Source of the DNA: JAXGPP01 sp964436865
GTDB taxonomy: Bacteria > Planctomycetota > Planctomycetia > Pirellulales > Thermoguttaceae
DNA: 64,000 nucleotides
Reading direction: 5' to 3'
Assembly: GCA_964436865.1 (NCBI GenBank)
Contig: CAYTFK010000002.1
Span: 24,161-88,160 of the forward strand
The notes under the pieces are model-generated. The model was not told the DNA's origin and did not search any database. It saw only the letters and a program-made list of their open reading frames with translations. A program made the translations under genes and the position numbers. Each line of letters begins with the position of its first letter. Position 1 is the first letter of the stretch. Positions 1 to 9,003 of this stretch are shown here, one piece after another.

Positions 1-93
1 CGCTCCGCGTGAGGCAAATCCGTATTCCTCACACTCCGCGTGACACAAACCCGTGCTCCTCACGCTCCGCGTGAGGCATTTCAGCACACGGAG
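1..93. repeat. 31-bp tandem repeat, three copies (left end cut by window)
   Basis: Three contiguous 31-bp units begin at 1, 32 and 63; the third decays after about 17 bases. The junction between units contains the inverted repeat CCTCACGC-TCC-GCGTGAGG, so each full unit can form a hairpin. The array lies just past the 3' end of the squalene-hopene cyclase gene and continues beyond the window. There are no unique spacers, so it is not a CRISPR. Function unknown; possibly an intergenic palindromic repeat family. Confidence 0.8.
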
Positions 94-109
94 TGTGCCC
101 CGTACATTT

Positions 110-2269
110 TCACGTTCCCACCGCGACACGCGGGTAAACCGCTTTCTCCGGTTCGGCTGTCGCCGCCGCCGGCGGCAAGGTCTCGACCATCGAAACCGCC
201 GCCGTGGCCGCCCAACGCGAAAGCGCCATCAGCGGGAAATAGATCGGGTAGAAGTGATAGCGCAGGTAGAACACCTGCGGGAACCCCGTGCCGGTAAACT
301 CCGGCTCGTCCCACCGGCCGTCGTCCTCCTGCCGGTCCACGAGAAACTGGATTCCTCGGATCACCGCCTGATGATCGGCCAGGCCCGCCGCCACCAGTCC
401 CATCACCGCCCAGGCCGTCTGCGAGGCCGTCGGTGTGCCTTGCCCGCGGAGCGTCGGATCGGCGTACGTGTCAGGTGATTCGCCCCACCCGCCGCACGGC
501 TGCTGGTGCGCCAGGAGCCAGTTCGCGCCCGCGACGATCATCGGATCGGTCGTCGGCACCCCGACCTGCACCAGCCCGACCAGGGCCTGCCAGGTGCCGT
601 AGACATAATTCACACCCCAGCGGCCGAACCAGCTACCGTCGGCCTCCTGCGACGATCGCAGGTACGCCACGGCTCGATCGACAGCCGGGTCTCCCAACCG
701 CTTCCCGAGCATCCCCAGTGCCTCGATCACCCGTCCCGTCAGGTCGGGCGTGCTGGGATCGATCATCGCGTTGTGGTCGGCAAACGGCACGTGGCAGAGG
801 AACCGGCGGTTGTTGTTGCGGTCAAACGCGCCCCAGCCGCCGTCGTCGTTCTGCATCGCCACCAGCCAGTCGAGCCCGCGGCGGATCGCCGTGGCCGTCC
901 GATCCAGTTGCACTACGCGGCGGCGGGCCTGATCGGCCTCGCTCTCGCTGCTCTCACTCACCAGCCGAAGCTCCGGCGACGGCGGCGACTCGTCGAACTG
1001 CTCCCGAAGCGCCATCAGCACCATCGCCGTGTCGTCGTTATCCGGGTAGTAGTCGTTGTGGAACTCAAAGCACCAGCCGCCCGGCTCCGCATCGACCGTT
1101 TCCGACCAGTCGCCCGAGCGATACACTTGCTGGTCCAGAAGCCAGTCAACCGCCCGCCCGACGGCCGCATCGTTGGTCCCCAGGCCGTTGCCGCGAAGCG
1201 CCCGGACGGCAATCGCCGTGTCCCACACCGGCGACTTGCAGGGCTGCAACCGCGCCGCACCCGTTTCCGGATCCCGCAGCACCAGATCCTCCAGTTGCTT
1301 GCGGCAGTAGGCCACCTCGGGCGAGTCGTCGCGATAACCGAGGCATCGCAGCGCGATCAGGCTCCATACGATGGGCGGGTAGATGGCTCCGGGTCCGTCG
1401 CTCCGCTCGAAATGATCGAGCATCCAGCGCTTCGCCGCGTCCAGCGCGCGAAGGCGCAGCGGCAGGAGCCCCTTGCGCTGGCAGAACTTCAACCCCTTAT
1501 CGACGGTGCGGAAAAAACGATCCCAACTCAGGAGCCCTGTGCCACCCTTCAATCCCGGACACCTCAGCGGCGGCCAGTTCTCGGGCTCGTTGAGAAACAA
1601 CTCGCGGATGCCGCGGCCGGCCTCGATCTGCCGCACCGGCTGGTAGGCCGAAATGATCGACAGCGGCACGACCATCGTCCGCGACCACGCGCTCATCGCG
1701 TACAGGTTCAGCGGAAACCACTTCGGCAATAGCACGATCTCTGCCGGAACCGCCGGGCACTGGTCGTAGGAAATCTGTCCCAACAGCGCAAGATAGAACC
1801 GCGTGAAACTGTTCACCGCGTCGGCGCCCCCGTGGGCCAGGATCGCCCGGCGGGCCCGCTGCATGTACTCGGCGCTCGGGCTGTGGCCGGTCAGCTTCAG
1901 CGCAAAATACGCCTTCACGCTGCCGCTGATCTCGATGGCGCCGCCTGGATACATCGCCCAGCCCCCGTCGGGCAACTGCTGCTCGATGAGGTATTTCGCG
2001 GCGTGCTGTGCCAGTTCGCTTTGTTCCAAGCCCAGGTAGGCCAGGAGCAGAATCGTCTCGCTTTCCAGGATCGTGTCCCCTTCGAGTTCCGCGCACCAGT
2101 AGCCATCCTGGTGCTGCTGGCCCAACAGCCAGCGGCGCGTGCGATGTATCGCGCGGCGGACTGAACCTGCCAGGTTGCTCGCGAGGGGAGTGTCTTCGTC
2201 AGCAGCCACAACGCGGAAACGCGGTTGCTCGTCCCGGAAACGGACGGCACGATGGGCGAGAGAGTTCAT
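110..2269 (-). CDS. shc: Squalene-hopene cyclase
   Basis: This 719-residue protein cyclises squalene to hopene/hopanol, the committed step of hopanoid synthesis, as a monotopic membrane enzyme. The catalytic DxDD motif is visible as DNDDTA about 55% of the way along. Several QW repeats (QxxDGxW) run through both halves, for example QLPDGGW, QNDDGGW, QEADGSW and QEDDGRW, and the C-terminal GTGFPQVFYLRYHFYP block is typical. Length fits the family (about 630-720). I start at the ATG at 2269, which gives the conserved N-terminal region; an upstream in-frame ATG adds only basic low-complexity residues. No hpn or squalene-synthesis genes adjoin it, so it stands alone. Confidence 0.93.
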   Translation of the reverse strand: MNSLAHRAVRFRDEQPRFRVVAADEDTPLASNLAGSVRRAIHRTRRWLLGQQHQDGYWCAELEGDTILESETILLLAYLGLEQSELAQHAAKYLIEQQLPDGGWAMYPGGAIEISGSVKAYFALKLTGHSPSAEYMQRARRAILAHGGADAVNSFTRFYLALLGQISYDQCPAVPAEIVLLPKWFPLNLYAMSAWSRTMVVPLSIISAYQPVRQIEAGRGIRELFLNEPENWPPLRCPGLKGGTGLLSWDRFFRTVDKGLKFCQRKGLLPLRLRALDAAKRWMLDHFERSDGPGAIYPPIVWSLIALRCLGYRDDSPEVAYCRKQLEDLVLRDPETGAARLQPCKSPVWDTAIAVRALRGNGLGTNDAAVGRAVDWLLDQQVYRSGDWSETVDAEPGGWCFEFHNDYYPDNDDTAMVLMALREQFDESPPSPELRLVSESSESEADQARRRVVQLDRTATAIRRGLDWLVAMQNDDGGWGAFDRNNNRRFLCHVPFADHNAMIDPSTPDLTGRVIEALGMLGKRLGDPAVDRAVAYLRSSQEADGSWFGRWGVNYVYGTWQALVGLVQVGVPTTDPMIVAGANWLLAHQQPCGGWGESPDTYADPTLRGQGTPTASQTAWAVMGLVAAGLADHQAVIRGIQFLVDRQEDDGRWDEPEFTGTGFPQVFYLRYHFYPIYFPLMALSRWAATAAVSMVETLPPAAATAEPEKAVYPRVAVGT

Positions 2270-2338
2270 CAGATCGATCGTCCTGGATCTTGCGGCGGTC
2301 TTCCTTGACACGCGAGCCGGCCGTGCACCGGCTGAGCT

Positions 2339-2367
2339 AGCATAGGCAATCCCCCGTCCCCGGGCAA
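2339..2367 (-). promoter_or_regulatory. Possible sigma-70 promoter for shc
   Basis: On the minus strand TTGCCC (2367-2362) and TATGCT (2344-2339) are 17 bp apart and about 70 bp upstream of the shc ATG. Matches to consensus are partial, so this is a candidate only. Confidence 0.3.
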
Positions 2368-2508
2368 GATCACTCGAGCCTCGCCTACGCACTCCGCGGG
2401 GGAAATGCTAGCTTCGGCTGCTTGTAATCTGATCCCACCCCAAACCGTTACCAGCCCGACTCTCAACCCGCTCCATCGACCCCTCCTTCCGCCCGCCGTC
2501 TCCGGTAG

Positions 2509-2527
2509 GACGGGTTTTCAACCCGTC
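2509..2527. repeat. Perfect hairpin GACGGGTT-TTC-AACCCGTC
   Basis: Eight-base arms surround a three-base loop. A related but decayed sequence (GTAGCACCGGTTTTCACC) follows at about 2546-2563, so this may be a member of a dispersed repeat. It lacks a following U-tract in either orientation, so it is not a clear intrinsic terminator. Confidence 0.55.
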
Positions 2528-2805
2528 TCTCTGTCCCTATCTCCTGTAGCACCGGTTTTCACCCCATATTAGCCGACCGCTTTCTTCATCGCCGGTTCGC
2601 GGCGGCAGGCGGAATGCTGCGAACATTTTGCTTCCTCTCGAAAAGCAGTGACTGGCAAAGGGGTCGTCGACGGGCAAAGCGGTTGGGAGCCGTTTCCGAG
2701 ATGTCCTTACACGCTGCAGATCCCAGGGCAGCCTACGCCGTTTACCTTCTTCGTTCTTGCCGCGCCCGGTATCCTCGCTCGAACGCCGAACGAGTCCGGT
2801 GGTGA

Positions 2806-4740
2806 TCAAGGCCTCATTAACGTGCCGGGTTTCGGGGCTTGCGGCACGACTGGCAGAACGATGTGCGATGGGTGCTCCGCGTCATGATACACCGTGTTGA
2901 CTGCCGTCACGCGGCGGCGATTGCCGTTCAGGGACTCACCCGTATTCGGATTCAAATCGAAACGCGGGAAATTGCTGCTCGATATGTCGACGCGGATGCG
3001 GTGGCCTTTCTTGAAGATGTTCGACGTGGGATAAAGCTTGATCGCCACGGGATAGATCTTGCCCGGCTCCATGAGCACCTCTTGCTTCAGGGACTCGCGG
3101 AACCGCATCCGGGCGATGCCATCGCCGATGTTGAGGTCGAAGCCGCCGGGCCACGCGGCACTGGGGGGGGAGACGTCGATCAGCTTGGCGGTGAAGTCGG
3201 TATCGACTGCTGATGACGAAACCCACAACCGCACCACCAGTTCGCCGGTCACCTCGAGATCCTCTGTCAGCGGCTCCGACTGGAACACGAGCACGTCGTT
3301 GCGCGCCGAGAGCGGCATCTTCTGCGGGAAGTTCCAGATATGTTCGCCGCCGCGCTGGTCCCATGCTCCCTGCAGCATGATCCCATCGTTCGACGACGTG
3401 TTGCCGCCAATAGTCGGCACCGGATCCGCCGGATCGAACTGGAAGCTTGTCGCTCCGCCTGCGGCCGCTGGTGGCTGAGTGCCGAGCCCACCGCCGGGCG
3501 AGAGGTAGTAATCCGTCGCCACGGCCCGTGCCAGCGGCCACTCGTTCTCGTCGCGCCAGAAACCGCCGTGCTGGAGCCGCCCTTTCTCGTCCTTGCCGCC
3601 ATCGCCCGATCCCATCACGAAGATCCGCACCTTGGTTCGGAACGGCTCGGCCTTGCCAACGCTGTTGTCGATCCCCTTGAGCCAGTGGTCGTACCACTCA
3701 CACCGCCACGCCAGGGGATCGGCAATCGCGGCCGCCGCGCCGAAATTCACCTGGCCGTGTGCCGACTGCCCCTGCGCCCCATGGATCCACGGCCCCATGA
3801 TCAGATACACCGGTCCGCGAATCGCCCTGGTCAGAGCCACAAAGTTGGCCGTAGTGTTGCTCGCCCATGAATCGTACCAGCCGCCGACAAGATACACGGG
3901 AATGTCTTTGTATTGCTCGGGATAATCGACGATGTTGTTCTGCCGCCAGAAGTCATCGTTGATTCCGTGCCCCAGCGCTTCGATTAGCCACTCTTCGTAC
4001 TCGGGCGCGAGCTTCAAGGGGGTGGTGCCCGCGCGTAGCGGCAACCGATCGAGATACTCGAGCCGCTCGGCCGCCATCTCCTGGAGCACGGCGGCGGTGC
4101 CCGGATCACGGGCGTGGCGGCTGCCGCGGCCTGCGTTGAGCATGATCCAGTTCCAGAATCGCAGCTCGAACGCGCCACCATTGCGCATGCTCGCGTAACC
4201 GAGATTCGACATCGCGTCGACCGGGATGACCGTCGTCAGGTGCGGGCTGCCCGACATCGCCAGCGCATGCTGGGTTCCGCCAACGTACGACGTGCCGATC
4301 ATGCCGATCTTGCCGTTCGACCAGCTCTGTTTGGCGATCCACTCCGCCGTGTCAAAGCCGTCGGGACCGTCGTCGACGAGCATGTGCCAGGCGCCTTCGG
4401 AATCGTAGCGCCCGCGCGTGTCCTGAAAGACCACCGCGTAGCCGTGCCGGGCGAAATAGCGGCCGTCGGAGTGCCCCTTATCACCCTGACCCTTGCTGTA
4501 CGGCAGCCGCATGAGAATCGTCGGCAGCCGTTCAGCCACTGGCTTGCCGTCGCGCGCCGGTAGATAGACGTCGGTCGCCAGCCTCACGCCGTCGCGCATC
4601 GGCACCATCACATTGTGTTCGAAGGCCACGTCGTACGGCCCATCCGCGGCCGTGGACCAGGTTGCAGCGAGCAACAGGACCAGGATCGGGCTCATTCCCG
4701 CCCGGATTCGAGGGGCGGTCTGCAGGGGAGCGATCGACAT
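2806..4740 (-). CDS. CocE/NonD-family secreted alpha/beta hydrolase (X-Pro dipeptidyl-peptidase S15-like)
   Basis: The 644-residue protein has the S15/CocE arrangement: an alpha/beta-hydrolase domain with nucleophile motif GTSYVGG, an acid-bearing GGWYDSW and a GPWIHG histidine, followed by the C-terminal jelly-roll domain (ending in a DISSSNFPRFD-type strand). These enzymes cleave acyl esters or amides, or N-terminal X-Pro dipeptides; the substrate cannot be told from sequence. A hydrophobic stretch near the N-terminus (SPILVLLLAATWSTA) suggests export. I chose the ATG at 4740 because GGAGG lies 8 nt upstream; an upstream in-frame ATG at 4809 is less supported. It is monocistronic as far as I can see. 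Confidence 0.85.
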   Translation of the reverse strand: MSIAPLQTAPRIRAGMSPILVLLLAATWSTAADGPYDVAFEHNVMVPMRDGVRLATDVYLPARDGKPVAERLPTILMRLPYSKGQGDKGHSDGRYFARHGYAVVFQDTRGRYDSEGAWHMLVDDGPDGFDTAEWIAKQSWSNGKIGMIGTSYVGGTQHALAMSGSPHLTTVIPVDAMSNLGYASMRNGGAFELRFWNWIMLNAGRGSRHARDPGTAAVLQEMAAERLEYLDRLPLRAGTTPLKLAPEYEEWLIEALGHGINDDFWRQNNIVDYPEQYKDIPVYLVGGWYDSWASNTTANFVALTRAIRGPVYLIMGPWIHGAQGQSAHGQVNFGAAAAIADPLAWRCEWYDHWLKGIDNSVGKAEPFRTKVRIFVMGSGDGGKDEKGRLQHGGFWRDENEWPLARAVATDYYLSPGGGLGTQPPAAAGGATSFQFDPADPVPTIGGNTSSNDGIMLQGAWDQRGGEHIWNFPQKMPLSARNDVLVFQSEPLTEDLEVTGELVVRLWVSSSAVDTDFTAKLIDVSPPSAAWPGGFDLNIGDGIARMRFRESLKQEVLMEPGKIYPVAIKLYPTSNIFKKGHRIRVDISSSNFPRFDLNPNTGESLNGNRRRVTAVNTVYHDAEHPSHIVLPVVPQAPKPGTLMRP

Positions 4741-4879
4741 GGTGGTGGCCTCCATGTTGGCGGGCAGATAGGTCGGCTTTCGATGCTGCATCGTACGCTG
4801 ACGCAGCACCGCCGCACAAGCCGCCGGCGATGGCCTGTATCTGCCGGCTCAGCACGGCCCCACCGGAGATCGCTTGAGC

Positions 4880-6877
4880 CTATTTCGCCTGCTTCCGGCC
4901 GCCTTTCCTGCCCGGCACCGGCCGCTGCTGGTGGACGGCGGCGACGTAGTTGGGGTTGTCGGCCTGCCCGGTGATCTCGTAAAGGAACCGGCTGGGGATC
5001 GTGGGCCGGTCCTTGCCCCATTTCTTGCGGCTCAGGGCCAACGAGAGGGTGAGCCGCCGCTGGGCCCGGGTGACGCCGACGTAGCACAGCCGCCGCTCCT
5101 CGTCGATCGCCGAATCGTCGCCCTCGATCGAGCGGCGGTGTGGAAGGAAGCCTTCCTCCATCCCCACCAGGTAAACCTCGGCGAACTCCAGCCCTTTGGC
5201 CGCGTGAAGCGTCATTAGCGCGACGGCGTTCCGCTCCAACTGCTTTTCCTTGTCATCGCTGTCGTCGTTGCTTCCCAAGGCGATGTCCTGCAGGAATCCG
5301 GGCAATGTCGGCGATTCGGCCCGCTTCACGTAATTCGCCGCCGCGTTGACGACCTCCTCCACCGAGTTCCAGCGGGCCTGCTGCTCTTCGGCGTCGGGAT
5401 AGAGGCGGGCAAGCTCGGCGCGGTAATTGATCTCCGTCAACAGCCTGGTCACGAGGTCGGGCAGCGACTTCTTGTGGAGCTCCATGTGGAAATGGTGGAC
5501 CAGCGTTTGGAAACCGTGAATGCCGCGAAGGGCCGGCCCCGGCACGTTGCCCAGAGAAGCGGCCTGCGACAAAAGCTCCCAGACAGGGATGCCGCGGCGG
5601 ACAGCCTCCTCCACGAGCCGTGTGGCCGTTGTCTGGCCGATGCCGCGAGGCGGCGTGTTGATCACGCGTAACAGCGAGACCTCGTCGCGCGGATTGGCCA
5701 GCACCTTGAGATAGGCAATGATGTCGCGCACTTCCTTGCGGTCGTAAAACGACTGACCGCCGACGAGTACGTAGGGCACTTTTGCCCGCCGCAGTTCCAT
5801 TTCGAACTGCCGCGGCTGCTCATTGGTGCGGAAGAGGATGGCGATGTCACGCGGCTGACGTTTCGTGGTGCGGATCCGCGACTGGATCTCTTCGACAACC
5901 GTCTTGGCTTCTGTCTCCTCATCGGGAAGCTGCACAATTCGCGGGGGTTCGCCGCGGACGACCGCGCGGAGGATCTTGCCGTGCCGAACCTTGTTGAACG
6001 CGATCAGACGGTTGGCCCAGGCGACGATCTCCTGGGTCGAGCGGTAGTTCATCTCCAGGCGAACCACCCGTGCCTCCGGCCAATCCTCCTTGAACCGCAG
6101 GATATGGGTGACCTCGGCGCCTCGCCAGCCGTAGATCGACTGGTCGTCGTCTCCCACCACGCACAGATTGCGATGGCCGGCAGCCAGGGCTTTGACGATC
6201 CGATACTGGCTGGCATTGGTGTCCTGGTACTCGTCGACCAGGAGATGGTCGAAGCGACCGGCCTCGTCGCGGCGGACGTCGGGGAAGCGTTCGAAGAGCT
6301 CCTCCGTGAGCAGGAGCAGATCGTCGAAATCGACTGCACCGGAAGCCTTGAGCGTCTTCTGATAGCGTCGGTAGGCCGCCGCGGCAAGGTGTTCCTTGTC
6401 GGTCTCGGCGATTGTGGCCGCGCGGTCGGGGCGGATCGAGGCGGTCTTCCAACGGCTGATGAAATAGATCAAGTCGCCCGGCCGAAGCAGCGCGTCGGCG
6501 ACTCGGATCTCGCGAAGCGCCGACCTGGCAACGCTCTCCTGATCGCCGCGATCGTAGATGGCAAACTGGCTCGGGTATCCCAGGTGGTTGATATGCCGCC
6601 GCAGGACGCGGACGCAGAGCGAGTGGAACGTGGAGATCTCCGGCTTTTCATCCCGCTTCTTCTTGCCGATCAGCTCGGCTACCCGTTGCTGCATCTCGGC
6701 GGCCGCCTTGTTGGTGAAGGTCACCGCCAGAATGCGATTGGGCTTCGTGCCATGACGGATCAGCCGGGCGATGCGGTACGTAACAACGCGAGTCTTGCCG
6801 GTGCCGGCCCCAGCGAGCACCAGCAGTGGGCCGCTCAGTGTGCTCACCGCTTCGAGTTGGGCGGCGTTCAGATCCAT
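4880..6877 (-). CDS. pcrA: UvrD/PcrA-type superfamily 1 DNA helicase
   Basis: ATP-dependent 3'-5' DNA helicase of the UvrD/PcrA/Rep family, used in nucleotide-excision repair and clearing of replication forks. It shows Walker A AGAGTGKT near residue 22, the FTNKAAAEM block, Walker B DEYQDT, GDDDQSIYGWRGA (motif III), LEMNYRST (motif IV), LMTLHAAKGLEF (motif V) and CYVGVTRAQRRL (motif VI). At 665 residues from the ATG at 6877 it is a normal-length, complete enzyme. An upstream ATG at 7024 would add about 50 Ser/Thr/Pro-rich residues with no family match, so I prefer 6877; neither has a good Shine-Dalgarno. The C-terminus is basic (RKGGRKQAK). Confidence 0.92.
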   Translation of the reverse strand: MDLNAAQLEAVSTLSGPLLVLAGAGTGKTRVVTYRIARLIRHGTKPNRILAVTFTNKAAAEMQQRVAELIGKKKRDEKPEISTFHSLCVRVLRRHINHLGYPSQFAIYDRGDQESVARSALREIRVADALLRPGDLIYFISRWKTASIRPDRAATIAETDKEHLAAAAYRRYQKTLKASGAVDFDDLLLLTEELFERFPDVRRDEAGRFDHLLVDEYQDTNASQYRIVKALAAGHRNLCVVGDDDQSIYGWRGAEVTHILRFKEDWPEARVVRLEMNYRSTQEIVAWANRLIAFNKVRHGKILRAVVRGEPPRIVQLPDEETEAKTVVEEIQSRIRTTKRQPRDIAILFRTNEQPRQFEMELRRAKVPYVLVGGQSFYDRKEVRDIIAYLKVLANPRDEVSLLRVINTPPRGIGQTTATRLVEEAVRRGIPVWELLSQAASLGNVPGPALRGIHGFQTLVHHFHMELHKKSLPDLVTRLLTEINYRAELARLYPDAEEQQARWNSVEEVVNAAANYVKRAESPTLPGFLQDIALGSNDDSDDKEKQLERNAVALMTLHAAKGLEFAEVYLVGMEEGFLPHRRSIEGDDSAIDEERRLCYVGVTRAQRRLTLSLALSRKKWGKDRPTIPSRFLYEITGQADNPNYVAAVHQQRPVPGRKGGRKQAK

Positions 6878-7127
6878 CTGACGGGGCGGTTTCCAGCACT
6901 GGAGGCAGACGCGAGACGGCGTCGAGACAGGGGAAGCCGTCGATGATACGGCGCTCGTTGTGGAGTTGAAAGGGGATGGCCATATCCCCTCGCCGGAGTC
7001 GCCCGGCTGTGGTGTGGTGCTCATCCGTTGGCAAAGTGTGACGGGGAGCGTCGAACGGCGTTCACCCAGCGAGTAGAATAGGCAAGACGGCAAACGATTC
7101 TATCTCGCAATCCGAGGAGATCAGGCT

Positions 7128-8492
7128 ATGGCGCTGCGGTCTTTGCTGTGCGCATTCGTGCTGTCGATCGTGTGCGGTCCGACAGCCATAGCTGACGAGA
7201 ATCCGACATGGAAGGCCGGCGTCGCCGCAGCGAAGATCACCCCGAGCGAGCCACTCTGGATGGCTGGCTACGCTGCCCGGACGCGGCCGGCCGACGGCGC
7301 GACCCACGATCTCTGGCTTAAGGCGCTCGCGCTCGAGGCTGCCGACGGCCGCCGGGGCGTCGTGGTAACTTCCGACCTGCTAGGTTTCCCAGGTGCGATG
7401 TCGGAAAAGATCTGCCGCGAGTTGGAGAGCCGCTGCGGGTTGAAACGCGATCAGATCATGCTGACTGCCTCGCACACCCACTCCGGACCGGTGCTCAAGG
7501 ACGCCCTTTATGACATCTATCCGCTCGATGACCAGCAGCGGCAATTGATCGAGTCTTATTCCGCCGAGCTTGAGCGAACCGCTGTCGCGACCGTGGAAAA
7601 GGCATTGGCCGGGATGACGCCCGCGACCCTGTGGACTGGCGAAGGACGGGCCGGCTTTGCCGCCAACCGGCGCAACAACCGCGAGGCCGACGTGGTTCGC
7701 ATCCGGCAGGAAGGGGGCGAGACGAAGGGCCCCTCAGATCATCGCGTGCCGGTGCTGGCAGTCCGCGGTCCCGACGGAAGCTTGCGGGCGGTCCTCTTCA
7801 GTTACGCGTGCCATGCCACGACGCTCGACGGCCTCCAGTGGTGCGGCGACTATCCGGGTTTCGCCCAAATCGCTGTCGAGAGCGCTCATCCGGGCGCCGT
7901 GGCCATGTTTCATGCCGGCTGCGGAGCGGACCAGAACCCGTTGCCGCGCCGATCGATGGAATTGTGCCGGCAGTACGGCGAGGAACTGGCGGAATCGGTG
8001 AAGGGTGTGCTCGAGCGGCCGCTGCACGGCGTCAGTCCACAGCTTGCGACTGCCTGGGAAACAATCGATATGCCGTTCGCCGAGCGTCCCGACCGGGCCA
8101 AACTGGCCGAGACCGCGTCGAAGGGTGGATATGTCGGCCGCTGGGCCGAGCGGCTGTTGGCCGAGATCGACAGTGGCAAGACGCTGGCGACGTGCTACCC
8201 CTATCCGGTTCAGCTCTGGAGACTGGGCGAAGAGCAGTTGTGGATCGCGATGGGAGGCGAAGTGGTGGTCGACTACGCGCTCCGTTTCGCGAGAGAGCAC
8301 GGAGCCAACATTTGGGTCACTGGCTACTCCAACGACGTCATGGCCTACATACCCTCGCAGCGAGTCTGGCAGGAAGGCGGATATGAAGCGGGGGCGTTCG
8401 CCGTGTATGGTCTGCCGGCAGAGACCTGGACGCCGGACATCGAAGAGCGAATTTCCGCTGCCGTGGGGCGGCTTGTCGGGCAGGTGAAATAA
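7128..8492 (+). CDS. Secreted neutral/alkaline ceramidase-domain protein
   Basis: 454 residues with a cleavable signal peptide (about residues 1-23, ending TAIADE). The body resembles the catalytic half of neutral ceramidase: an N-terminal KAGVAAAKITPSEP strand, the metal-site motif SHTHSGPVL, and a second conserved histidine block YACHATTLDG. Canonical neutral ceramidases are about 650-700 residues with a C-terminal Ig-like domain; this one ends after the catalytic domain. Such short homologues are common in planctomycetes and their substrate is usually unknown, so amidase action on lipids is inferred. GAGGAG precedes the ATG at a good distance. Divergent from the helicase gene. Confidence 0.8.
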   Translation: MALRSLLCAFVLSIVCGPTAIADENPTWKAGVAAAKITPSEPLWMAGYAARTRPADGATHDLWLKALALEAADGRRGVVVTSDLLGFPGAMSEKICRELESRCGLKRDQIMLTASHTHSGPVLKDALYDIYPLDDQQRQLIESYSAELERTAVATVEKALAGMTPATLWTGEGRAGFAANRRNNREADVVRIRQEGGETKGPSDHRVPVLAVRGPDGSLRAVLFSYACHATTLDGLQWCGDYPGFAQIAVESAHPGAVAMFHAGCGADQNPLPRRSMELCRQYGEELAESVKGVLERPLHGVSPQLATAWETIDMPFAERPDRAKLAETASKGGYVGRWAERLLAEIDSGKTLATCYPYPVQLWRLGEEQLWIAMGGEVVVDYALRFAREHGANIWVTGYSNDVMAYIPSQRVWQEGGYEAGAFAVYGLPAETWTPDIEERISAAVGRLVGQVK

Positions 8493-8542
8493 TCCACCGG
8501 CAACCGGCGAAATTCCAGCCGTCTTTGCAGTAGCCCAGGATA

Positions 8543-8571
8543 TTGTACGGGACTTCCCACCACCCTATACT
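8543..8571 (+). promoter_or_regulatory. Sigma-70-like promoter of the cold-shock gene
   Basis: TTGTAC (8543-8548) and TATACT (8566-8571) are separated by exactly 17 bp. Predicted transcription starts near 8578, leaving a leader of about 80 nt before the ATG at 8660, which fits cold-shock genes that use structured leaders. Confidence 0.55.
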
Positions 8572-8659
8572 GGCGGCGTCAACCAGCCCGAGTGCAGGTG
8601 TCGACGCGAGCCGAACCCGTTTCGGGCGATGCGTGGTCGCGAGACGAGGAGTGGTTACG

Positions 8660-8887
8660 ATGCCGCAGGGTGTGATTAAGAAGATCGTTTTGGATCGCGG
8701 ATTCGGATTCATCTCCGGGAACCCCGAGGACGTGTTCTTCCATCACTCGACCGTCGAGGGGCACCGGTTCGACGATCTCCAGGAAGGGCAGAGCGTCGAA
8801 TACGAACTGGAGACAGGCGAGCGGAGGCGCCAGGGCAAAGGGCCCCGTGCCGCATCGGTCCGCGTGGTTGAGTCGGCGGTGACGTAG
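8660..8887 (+). CDS. csp: Cold-shock-domain RNA-binding protein
   Basis: A 75-residue single cold-shock domain that binds single-stranded RNA/DNA and melts mRNA structure. RNP1 is read as RGFGFI and RNP2 as DVFFHHS, both with the expected aromatic residues. The N-terminus MPQGVIKKIVLDRGFGFI replaces the usual Lys-Trp-Phe with Lys-Ile-Val, losing the first surface tryptophan typical of CspA. The C-terminus is slightly extended and basic (ERRRQGKGPRAASVRV). The start at 8660 has GACGAGGAG upstream; longer in-frame starts would add unrelated residues. Converges with the aspartokinase gene. Confidence 0.9.
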   Translation: MPQGVIKKIVLDRGFGFISGNPEDVFFHHSTVEGHRFDDLQEGQSVEYELETGERRRQGKGPRAASVRVVESAVT

Positions 8888-9003
8888 CCACGGCGACGCG
8901 CCCGCCGGGCGCATGGACAATCGCCTGACAGCGCGAGGCACGAGCGACGCCATCCGCCCTGGCGATGGCCGACGGGTGTCGTCAAGTGCGCTCGATCCGC
9001 ATC

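Larger units (their letters stand above)
2270..2805. other. Intergenic stretch between shc and the CocE-type hydrolase
   Basis: This 536-bp gap lies upstream of shc and downstream of the CocE-type gene (both on the minus strand). It holds the candidate shc promoter and one strong small hairpin at 2509-2527. I see no convincing gene or tRNA; the short open frames have no recognisable protein and no ribosome-binding site. Confidence 0.5.

Noticed and set aside
1..93. CRISPR array
   Set aside because: Units are contiguous with no unique spacers and no cas genes are near.
8898..8912. GCGCCCG-C-CGGGCGC as a terminator between csp and lysC
   Set aside because: Loop of one base and no T-run on either strand.
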